Notes under the pieces: model-generated | Databases searched by the model: none | The model's input: only the letters and a program-made list of their open reading frames with translations | Told to the model about the DNA's origin: nothing | In this document: piece by piece, positions 1-6,628 of the stretch | How positions within the stretch are numbered: the stretch's first letter is position 1 | How the letters are laid out: each line of letters opens with the position of its first letter | Source: Chryseobacterium kimseyorum | GTDB lineage: Bacteria; Bacteroidota; Bacteroidia; Flavobacteriales; Weeksellaceae | Direction of reading: 5' to 3' | Length of the DNA stretch: 64,000 nucleotides | NCBI RefSeq assembly: GCF_025971945.1 | Contig: NZ_JAPDHW010000001.1 | Location: 310,001-374,000 of the forward strand | Program-made: the position numbers and the translations under genes

Positions 1-267
1 TTTTTCAGTGAAGATGATGCACTTTTGAAAATCTTTTATGGAAGCTATGCCGAAAAATTTGAGCCACAACCTTTGGCTTATCTTCAAACAGATTCTTTGG
101 GAAAGATTAAAGAAGGAATTTTTTTAGATTTTAAAAACAGAAAACTCAATGACACGAATGAATATCATATATATAAAGATGGAAAAATAATTAAATCCGA
201 AAATGTAAGTTTAGATAAATTTCAAAAAATAATTATGACTTATCTGGAGAAATTAGATATCAACTAA
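1..267 (+). CDS. C-terminal fragment of an unknown protein
   Basis: The reading frame is already open at base 1 (FFSEDDALLKIFYGSYAEK) and ends with TAA at 265-267, so this is the last 88 codons of a gene that starts outside the window. An in-frame TTG at 25 is not a convincing start because coding-looking sequence continues upstream. The fragment is polar, with no membrane segment or motif that I recognise. Its stop overlaps the stop of the convergent lactonase gene by 4 bases. Function unknown. Confidence 0.6.
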   Translation, partial: FFSEDDALLKIFYGSYAEKFEPQPLAYLQTDSLGKIKEGIFLDFKNRKLNDTNEYHIYKDGKIIKSENVSLDKFQKIIMTYLEKLDIN

Positions 268-1397
268 TCTTTTTGTGTATCGTAGACTTTTGTTTTTACA
301 CAGGAAACATTTGTTATTTTCAAAGATTTCCCTGTTTTTTTGAGCAATCCGGTGACAGGATTTCTTTTAAAAGTGACAACTCTGTTGCTTCCAGTATTGG
401 CTACGATAACAAATTTTCCGGTTTCATCTATAATAAAAGTTCTTGGATGTTTTCCGTATGTTTTCTGATAGCCAAGCGTTTCCAAAGTTCCATCTGACTG
501 AATTTTAAAGATGGCAATATTGTTTTCTCTTCCTCTGTTGCTGGCATATAAAAATTTTCCATCGGGAGAAATATGAAGATCTGAACTTTCAAACCCATCC
601 TTAATTTTTGCAGGATGCGTAGGGATCTTCTGAATCTCTCTGAGTGTGTTTTCTGTAAAATCATATACAGAAATTTCGCCCGCCATTTCTTCAATACTAT
701 AGGCCCATTTTCCGTTTTTACTTAAAATAAAATGTCTTGGTCCACTTCCCGGTTTTGTCTTGATGAAACGGCTTTTTTCTACATTTAATGGTTTTAAATC
801 ACCATTATCAAACGGATATATTCGAATTTTATCAGCTCCTAAATCGGTAAAAAATATAGTTTTAAAATCAGGTGAAAACACCGCAGAATGAATATGGGCT
901 TCTGCCTGTCTATCCGGATTTATACTTCCTTCGGAAAATTTTAGTAACTGTGATATTGAATCTATTCTTCCATCTTCCAATATTGGATAAACTGAAACAC
1001 TTGCATATGTATAATTTCCGTTGACCAACCATTTTCCATTCTTATGAACGCTTACATAAACAGGATTTTCGCCGCCACTTTTCTGACTGTTCAATAACTT
1101 CAGGATTTTTTCTTCTTTATTAAAACGAAAAGAACTGACCGTTCCGCCATTTTTAATTTTACTCTCTGAAGATGCATAAATATATTTTCCGTCCTCAGAA
1201 ATTGTAATATATGACGGGTTAATAACATCTTTTATTGAAGTGATTTTTGTAAGTTTCCCGGTCTCATTTTCTAATTGATAAACATAAATCCCTTCTGAAT
1301 TATTCTCCCAGTTATAAGAACCGAAAAACACAAACTGTTGCTGAGAATAAACGTTTGCAAAGATGAGTATAGTTAGAAGTTTGAGACAGTTTTGCAT
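264..1397 (-). CDS. Secreted lactonase-family beta-propeller protein (6-phosphogluconolactonase-like)
   Basis: A 377-residue protein with a signal peptide (about residues 1-18, hydrophobic, ending YSQ), so it is probably periplasmic or exported. The body is a run of propeller blades with repeated ISEDGKYIYAS-, LSKNGKWAYS- and ISPDGKFLYAS-like strands. The GPRHF motif (about residue 228) and the KHPRTF strand near the C-terminus are typical of the lactonase family PF10282. Members include cytosolic 6-phosphogluconolactonases, but many exported Bacteroidota members have no proven substrate, so the true lactone is unknown. The gene stands alone, convergent with the preceding fragment. Family call firm, reaction uncertain. 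Confidence 0.8.
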   Translation of the reverse strand: MQNCLKLLTILIFANVYSQQQFVFFGSYNWENNSEGIYVYQLENETGKLTKITSIKDVINPSYITISEDGKYIYASSESKIKNGGTVSSFRFNKEEKILKLLNSQKSGGENPVYVSVHKNGKWLVNGNYTYASVSVYPILEDGRIDSISQLLKFSEGSINPDRQAEAHIHSAVFSPDFKTIFFTDLGADKIRIYPFDNGDLKPLNVEKSRFIKTKPGSGPRHFILSKNGKWAYSIEEMAGEISVYDFTENTLREIQKIPTHPAKIKDGFESSDLHISPDGKFLYASNRGRENNIAIFKIQSDGTLETLGYQKTYGKHPRTFIIDETGKFVIVANTGSNRVVTFKRNPVTGLLKKTGKSLKITNVSCVKTKVYDTQKD

Positions 1398-1493
1398 TCA
1401 GGAAATTTTTGAATTTATTCATGTGAGTCGTTTATCAGTATAATAAATTGCTAATTTTATCAAGATCATGAGAATTAATATGCAGAAAAATAT

Positions 1494-1501
1494 TATTTTT
1501 G
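1494..1501 (+). promoter_or_regulatory. Putative -7 element (TATTTTTG) for the DUF805 gene
   Basis: TATTTTTG fits the Bacteroidota TAnnTTTG -7 box and lies 24 bases before the ATG at 1526. No clear -33 TTG was seen at the usual distance. Its position over the alternative TTG codon at 1499 argues that translation begins at 1526. Confidence 0.35.
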
Positions 1502-1525
1502 AGTCTAACAATTAAAAACTTAAAC

Positions 1526-1930
1526 ATGAAATGGTATTTAAAAGTACTGAAACAGTACGCAGATTTTAACGGAAGGGCAAGAAGAACAGAATACTGGATG
1601 TATCTCTTATTCAATATTATTTTTGCAATCGCAGCCGCAGTTTTAGATAACCTCTTAGGACTGAAATTTGCTCCTGAAGTTCCTTATGGATTTATCTATT
1701 TGATCTATGGTTTGGCAACATTTATTCCAGGTTTGGCAGTTTCTGTACGGAGATTACACGATGTTGACAAAAGCGGTTGGTTTATACTAATCTCTCTGAT
1801 TCCAATCATAGGTGGAATTTGGTTATTGATTTTAAATGCTACTGAAGGAACTCCTGGAAGAAATCAGTACGGTGTAAACCCAAAAGAAAATTTCAATGAG
1901 ATCAATGAGATCGGTCAAAAAGAAATTTAA
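1526..1930 (+). CDS. DUF805 family membrane protein
   Basis: A 134-residue inner-membrane protein of the DUF805 family (YhaH-like). The opening MKWYLKVLKQYADFNGRARRTEYW is the family signature: an amphipathic start, then F-x-GRARRTEYW, then about four membrane segments (around residues 25-45, 55-78 and 88-108), with VRRLHDVDKSGWF in the middle. The frame is open back to a TTG at 1499, but family members begin at this methionine and a promoter-like box covers the TTG, so I start at 1526. Molecular function unknown. The gene is followed by a strong terminator and appears monocistronic. Confidence 0.85.
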   Translation: MKWYLKVLKQYADFNGRARRTEYWMYLLFNIIFAIAAAVLDNLLGLKFAPEVPYGFIYLIYGLATFIPGLAVSVRRLHDVDKSGWFILISLIPIIGGIWLLILNATEGTPGRNQYGVNPKENFNEINEIGQKEI

Positions 1931-1935
1931 TCAAT

Positions 1936-1970
1936 AAAAAGATCCCGAAATTGTCCGGGATCTTTTTTTT
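1936..1970. terminator. Bidirectional rho-independent terminator
   Basis: GATCCCG (1941-1947) pairs with CGGGATC (1956-1962), flanked by A-run on the left and T-run on the right. It lies between the DUF805 gene and the convergent fadE-like gene and can serve both strands. Confidence 0.85.
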
Positions 1971-2004
1971 ATATTTAGGAGCGTTTTTGTACTAATGCTA
2001 ATTA

Positions 2005-3780
2005 TTAATAATGCCCTTTTGCAATATAATGCGCCGCAACTTTCTCAGTCAACGCCACCACGTTCGGGTTATTTGTATATTTCGTAAATCTTCTCAAACC
2101 AGAAAGCATCATTCTCTGTTCGTCGCCTTCTGCGAAAGAAATAATTCCTTCCTTGGCGGCAACGATGATTTTTTCTACGGCTTTGTAAAGATTCAGCTGA
2201 GCCATCGCAACTTCTACAGAATCGGCAGCGAAATGTTTTTCAGCTCTAAGAATTGTAGATTCTGCCATGTAGATTTGATTTAAAATTTCTGAAGCATTCA
2301 ACAGTAAATGTTGCTGTTTCTCAATATCCATCATGAATTTTTGAAGTGCAGCTCCGGAAACCATCAAGAAAACTTTTTTCAGATTGGCAATAATCGCTTT
2401 TTCCTCACTCATCAATTCAGAATAATCAGGAACTTCAAAACTTGGAATTCCCATCAATTCTTTAGAAATTGCCATCGCTGGAGAAAGTAGGTCTAATTCT
2501 CCTTTCATGGCTCTCTTAATCAACATTCCAACTGCCAGAAGTCTGTTGATTTCGTTAGTTCCTTCGTAAATTCTGCCGATTCTTGCATCTCTCCATGCAG
2601 CTTCCATCGGAGTGTCTTCTGAGAAGCCCATTCCTCCATAGATCTGAATCCCTTCGTCAGCAGTGTTTTGGGTTAAATCTGAAACATAAACTTTAAGAAT
2701 AGATGCTTCAACTGCAAATTCCTCAACACCTTTCAGTTCAGCCTGTTGATGATCCATTCCGCCTGAAACTAATTCTGCAATTTTATCTTCAACATTTTTT
2801 GCCAAACGGTATGATCCTGCTTCACTTACAAAAACTCCTGTCGCCATTTCAGCAATTTTCTTTCTGATGGCTCCGAAAGTTGAGATAGAAACCCCAAACT
2901 GTTTTCTCTCGTTTGAATATTGAATAGAATGATTTAAAATTCTTCTCTGTCCGTCAAGGTTGGCGGCAGCGAGTTTAATTCTGCCTACATTTAATGCATT
3001 CAAAGCGATTTTAAAACCGTTGTTTCTCTCACCCAACATATTTTCTACAGGAACTTTCATATCATTGAAAAAAACCTGACGCGTAGATGATGAACGGATT
3101 CCCAGTTTGTGCTCTTCCTCACCAAAAGACAGACTTTCAGGGTTTTCGAGTTCAGAACGGTTGATGACGAAACCTGTAATATTTTTGTCGTCATCGATCT
3201 TGGCGAATAAAGTGAAAGTATCTGCAAAACCGGCATTTGAAATCCACATTTTCTGTCCGTTGATGATGTAATGTTTTCCGTCCTCAGACAGTCTCGCTCT
3301 TGTTTTTCCCGAATTGGCATCAGAACCTGCATCCGGCTCAGTAAGACAGTAAGCTCCGAATTTTGTTCCGGTTGCTAAATCCGGAAGATATTTCTTTTTT
3401 AATTCTTCACTTCCGTAAAGCAGAGTAGGAAGTGTTCCGATTCCTGTGTGAGCTCCGTAAGCTGTAGCCAATGATCCATTTCCTCCCGAAACATAGTCAC
3501 AAGCCAGCATCGTGCTTACGAATCCCATTCCCATACCGCCATATTCTTCAGGAACTGTAATTCCCAGAAGTCCCATTTCACCAAGTTTACGCATTGTTTC
3601 TTCCGTCAAAGCATAATCTTTTTTCTCAAAACGCTCATGATGAGGAATCACTTCTCTGTCGATAAATTCTTTCGCAGAATCACGGAGCATTTTTTGCTCC
3701 TCTGAAAGTTCTTCGAGACTAAAAATCTCGTTTGCAGGAATTTCTTTAATCAGAAATTCTCCGCCTTTTAAATTTGACAT
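2005..3780 (-). CDS. fadE: Acyl-CoA dehydrogenase (FadE-type, long form)
   Basis: A 591-residue flavoprotein for the first step of beta-oxidation, introducing a trans-2 double bond into acyl-CoA. The N-terminal helical domain is followed by the FAD-binding stretch CLTEPDAGSDA (about 146-156) and MWISNAGFAD. The DEGIQIYGGMGFSEDTPMEAAWRDARIGRIYEGTNEINR segment ends in the usual active-site region, with probable base Glu406. A further ~180-residue helical C-terminal domain makes this the long form, close to the length of Bacillus subtilis FadE. It is the last gene of the MarR-controlled beta-oxidation locus, though a repeat and a DUF1016 gene separate it from fadA. Confidence 0.9.
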   Translation of the reverse strand: MSNLKGGEFLIKEIPANEIFSLEELSEEQKMLRDSAKEFIDREVIPHHERFEKKDYALTEETMRKLGEMGLLGITVPEEYGGMGMGFVSTMLACDYVSGGNGSLATAYGAHTGIGTLPTLLYGSEELKKKYLPDLATGTKFGAYCLTEPDAGSDANSGKTRARLSEDGKHYIINGQKMWISNAGFADTFTLFAKIDDDKNITGFVINRSELENPESLSFGEEEHKLGIRSSSTRQVFFNDMKVPVENMLGERNNGFKIALNALNVGRIKLAAANLDGQRRILNHSIQYSNERKQFGVSISTFGAIRKKIAEMATGVFVSEAGSYRLAKNVEDKIAELVSGGMDHQQAELKGVEEFAVEASILKVYVSDLTQNTADEGIQIYGGMGFSEDTPMEAAWRDARIGRIYEGTNEINRLLAVGMLIKRAMKGELDLLSPAMAISKELMGIPSFEVPDYSELMSEEKAIIANLKKVFLMVSGAALQKFMMDIEKQQHLLLNASEILNQIYMAESTILRAEKHFAADSVEVAMAQLNLYKAVEKIIVAAKEGIISFAEGDEQRMMLSGLRRFTKYTNNPNVVALTEKVAAHYIAKGHY

Positions 3781-3810
3781 ATGATTTATTTTTTTTAATT
3801 TTTTATTATA

Positions 3811-3927
3811 TGGGCAGCTTTGAACTTCGTTCGTAAATTTCGATAAAGAATTCGCTTTTTCTCATTTATGCCTTCCATTCCCGCTCGTACCTCCTCACAA
3901 AAAGAGCTCCGTTCAAGTCGGGCTGCA
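3811..3927. repeat. Putative dispersed intergenic repeat (GGGCAGC...GGGCTGC type)
   Basis: A GC-richer block in an AT-rich gap. It begins TGGGCAGCTTTGAACTTCG and ends AAGTCGGGCTGCA, with a CTTCCATTCCCGCTCG core. It resembles intergenic repeats I recall from Flavobacteriia genomes; only one copy of this form is in the window, so repetition is from memory, not shown here. No ORF or obvious terminator was seen. It sits between fadE and the DUF1016 gene. Confidence 0.45.
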
Positions 3928-3967
3928 AATGTCAACACGCCACAGACAGTCGGAAAGTTTTATAACT

Positions 3968-4972
3968 TTATTGATTATCATTAAATTCATCAAATTCAGT
4001 TTTCAAAGCTTCTAAAATTTGATTCTCCGTGGGCAAATACAATTGATATTTACTTGCCAAAACACTTTTGTTATCCTCGGGCAAAGTAAATTTCACCAGA
4101 GAATTATTTTTGTCGGCACACAGTAATATCCCGATTGTTTTATTTTCATGCTCTAGTTTCTCTTTTCTATCGTAATAATTTACGTACATCTGCAACTGTC
4201 CCAAATCTTCATGTGTGAGCTTGTGAGTTTTGATTTCAAAGATTACAAAACACTGCATCAGTCGATTATAGAATACCAAGTCAATAAAAAAATCGTCCCC
4301 ATCCAAATGGATTCTTTTTTGCCTTGAAACGAATGAGAAACCATTCCCAAGTTCCAGCAAAAAATCTTGTAAGTGTGTAATAATCGCCTGTTCAAAATCT
4401 TTTTCGTAGTACGCTGATTCCTTTTTCAATCCTAAAAATTCTAAAACCATAGGATCTTTAATAATTTGAGATGGTTCGTTGGGAATCAATTCACCTTTTG
4501 CAATGGCTAAAACACTTTCTTTATCATTGCTCAGCAACAACCGTTCATAGAGACTGCTGTTGATTTGTCTTTCCATCTGTCTGGCCGACCAATTATTTTT
4601 GACAGATTCTGCGATGTAATATTCCCTTTTATGCTCGTCATCAATGGATATAAGTAGCTTATACTGAGTCCAGTTCAATTGCGTCCGCAGTGCGGACGCA
4701 ATTGGGAAGACCCTGTAAAACTGTCTGTATTTTTCAAGCTGACGACGAGAAAAACCACTTCCGAATTCAGGTTGAAGCTGTTCTGATAAATACTTTATAA
4801 GATAAGTTCCATATTCAGCACGCTCTTTTCCGTTTTGCTCTTCTTCAAAAATTCTTTGTCCGATATGCCAATACATCAATGTTCGCTGATAATCTACCGA
4901 ACGAATCGCCTGATCTCTCGATTGAGAAATGATGCTTTTAATTTCAGAAATTAATGACGAATTGGTTAACAT
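3968..4972 (-). CDS. PDDEXK nuclease-family protein, DUF1016 (YhcG-like)
   Basis: A 334-residue protein with the DUF1016 layout. The N-terminal helical domain (about 1-160) contains YWHIGQRI, YGTYLIKYLSEQL and FSRRQLEKYRQFY. The C-terminal PD-(D/E)xK-like domain has FFIDLVFYNRLMQCFVIFEIKTHKLTHEDLGQLQMYVNYYD (about 228-270), where D-x-VFYN, E-I-K and the Q of GQLQMYV fit the catalytic core. Activity is not proven for most members; some are proposed nucleases linked to mobile DNA or defence. It lies inside the beta-oxidation locus between fadA and fadE, next to a repeat-like block, and looks like an insertion. A 29-bp palindrome lies in its coding sequence. Confidence 0.85.
   Translation of the reverse strand: MLTNSSLISEIKSIISQSRDQAIRSVDYQRTLMYWHIGQRIFEEEQNGKERAEYGTYLIKYLSEQLQPEFGSGFSRRQLEKYRQFYRVFPIASALRTQLNWTQYKLLISIDDEHKREYYIAESVKNNWSARQMERQINSSLYERLLLSNDKESVLAIAKGELIPNEPSQIIKDPMVLEFLGLKKESAYYEKDFEQAIITHLQDFLLELGNGFSFVSRQKRIHLDGDDFFIDLVFYNRLMQCFVIFEIKTHKLTHEDLGQLQMYVNYYDRKEKLEHENKTIGILLCADKNNSLVKFTLPEDNKSVLASKYQLYLPTENQILEALKTEFDEFNDNQ
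4676..4704. repeat. Perfect 14-bp inverted repeat inside the DUF1016 coding sequence
   Basis: CAATTGCGTCCGCA and TGCGGACGCAATTG flank a single G at 4690. The palindrome is translated as part of FPIASALRTQLNW, so the frame is kept. It is GC-richer than its surroundings and lies between the helical domain and the conserved W-T-x-Y segment. Confidence 0.8.
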
Positions 4973-5003
4973 ATTTAGTTTAAAAAAATTTCTCTGAGTT
5001 TAT

Positions 5004-6182
5004 TTACAAAAGCTCAAATATTGAAGCCGCACCTTGTCCGGTTCCCACGCACATCGAAACCATTCCATATTTATTTCCGCGTTTTCTCATTTCGTCAAGA
5101 AGCTGAACGGTCAATTTTGTTCCGGTGCAGCCAAGCGGATGTCCGAGAGCGATTGCTCCACCGTTTACGTTTAAGATATCTGGATTTAAGTTCAGTTCTT
5201 TTTTAATAGCAACCGATTGAGAAGCAAAGGCTTCATTTAACTCAATCAATTCAATATCTTTCAACTCCAAACCTGCCTGCTTTAAAGCTTTTGGAATCGC
5301 ATAAACAGGACCCATACCCATAATTCTCGGTTCCAGACCTGCTGCAGCATAAGCAACTAATCTTGCTTCTGGCTCCAATCCTAATTCCTTGACCATTTCT
5401 TCAGACATTACGATAACGAAAGCTGCACCATCACTCATCTGAGAAGAGTTTCCTGCAGTTACGCTTCCACCGTTAGCGAATACTGGTTTCAATTTAGCCA
5501 AACCTTCCAGAGAGGTATCTAATCTCGGACCTTCATCTACAGAAAAATCGAATTTCTTAGTCTGCATTTTCTGGTTTTCATCCAAAAAATTATATTCTAC
5601 AGGAATGGATGCAATTTGGTTTGCAAAACGACCTTCCTGATTTGCTTTCAGAGCTTTTTGATGCGATTCAAAAGCAAACTGATCCTGCTCTTCACGGGTA
5701 ATATTAAATTGTTTTGCAACTTCTTCCGCAGTATATCCCATTCCCCAATAATAATCGGGATTGGTTTTTGCTATTTCAGTTTCAGGAACTGGTTTGTAAC
5801 CACCCATCGGAATGTATGACATTGATTCTGTACCGCCTGCAATAATACAATCAGCCATTCCAGCCTGAATTTTTGCCGAAGCAATCGCAATCGCTTCACT
5901 TCCAGAAGCGCAATATCTGTTCACAGTCACTCCTGGAACCTTGTCGGTGTTCAATCCCATCAAAGAAATTAAACGTGCCACATTTAAGCCCTGTTCAGCT
6001 TCTGGCATTGCGTTTCCAACGATTAAATCATCGATTCTGTCTTTATCTAATTGCGGAACGGCTGCCATGAGTTTCTCGATGACGGTTGCTGCCATTACGT
6101 CGGGACGCGTAAATCTTAAACTACCTTTTGGCGCTTTTCCAACGGCAGTTCTGAACCCTTTTATGATGTATGCTTGTTTCAT
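5004..6182 (-). CDS. fadA: Acetyl-CoA C-acyltransferase (3-ketoacyl-CoA thiolase)
   Basis: A 392-residue thiolase for the last step of beta-oxidation, cleaving 3-ketoacyl-CoA with CoA. The acyl-accepting cysteine is C91 in NRYCASGSEAIA. The other catalytic residues are H348 in NGGAIALGHPLGCTG and C378 in CVGTGQGA. The GGTESMS and NGGSVTAGNSSQMSDGA signatures are present and the length is standard. The gene is co-directional with fadN upstream and fadE downstream, as in the Bacillus fadN-fadA-fadE arrangement, but with a small four-helix-bundle gene and a DUF1016 gene interposed. Confidence 0.93.
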   Translation of the reverse strand: MKQAYIIKGFRTAVGKAPKGSLRFTRPDVMAATVIEKLMAAVPQLDKDRIDDLIVGNAMPEAEQGLNVARLISLMGLNTDKVPGVTVNRYCASGSEAIAIASAKIQAGMADCIIAGGTESMSYIPMGGYKPVPETEIAKTNPDYYWGMGYTAEEVAKQFNITREEQDQFAFESHQKALKANQEGRFANQIASIPVEYNFLDENQKMQTKKFDFSVDEGPRLDTSLEGLAKLKPVFANGGSVTAGNSSQMSDGAAFVIVMSEEMVKELGLEPEARLVAYAAAGLEPRIMGMGPVYAIPKALKQAGLELKDIELIELNEAFASQSVAIKKELNLNPDILNVNGGAIALGHPLGCTGTKLTVQLLDEMRKRGNKYGMVSMCVGTGQGAASIFELL

Positions 6183-6230
6183 AATTGTAATATGTATTTA
6201 TGTATAAAGTACAATGTATTTTTAAAAGTT

Positions 6231-6584
6231 TTAACTTGAATAAACTTGTTTCAGTTTAATAATCATATTTTGTATATGCTGAATTTCAGTAAGAACAATT
6301 TCGAATTTTTCCTGTGGAAAAAATTCACATTCATTTACAATAATTATCTGTGTTTCGAACTCAAAAGAAGAACCTAAAGCAATATTTAAAAAATGTGAAA
6401 ACTGAGCATTTGTATCTCTTCCAGCTCCTTCAGCAATATTCGATGGGATCGAATACAATGATCTTCTGGATTGAGATGTGAGACCAAATAATTCATCTTT
6501 CGGAAATTCTTTTGAAAAGAAATAATACGTTTTACAGAGTTGAATAGATTTTTTCCAAACTTCTAAATGTCTGAAATTGTGCAT
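6231..6584 (-). CDS. Four-helix-bundle protein (23S rRNA IVS-type, S23 family)
   Basis: A 117-residue protein of the small helical family first seen in intervening sequences of 23S rRNA genes. Family marks are HNFRHLEVWKKSIQLCKTYY at the start, the central LTSQSRRSLYSIPSNIAEGAGR and the following FLNIALGSSFEFETQI. Here it is in a protein-coding operon between fadA and fadN and not in an rRNA gene, which is common for Bacteroidota copies. Function unknown. The link to fatty acid metabolism may be no more than a tolerated insertion site. Confidence 0.85.
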   Translation of the reverse strand: MHNFRHLEVWKKSIQLCKTYYFFSKEFPKDELFGLTSQSRRSLYSIPSNIAEGAGRDTNAQFSHFLNIALGSSFEFETQIIIVNECEFFPQEKFEIVLTEIQHIQNMIIKLKQVYSS

Positions 6585-6628
6585 AGCAAATACATTTTAC
6601 GTTAATACTTTTTACTTTGTACAAAAAA

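Noticed and set aside
1499..1525. TTG start of the DUF805 gene
   Set aside because: It overlaps a -7-like box, and family members begin MKWY.
6231..6584. S23-type gene as evidence of a split 23S rRNA gene
   Set aside because: No rRNA sequence surrounds it; it lies between fadN and fadA.
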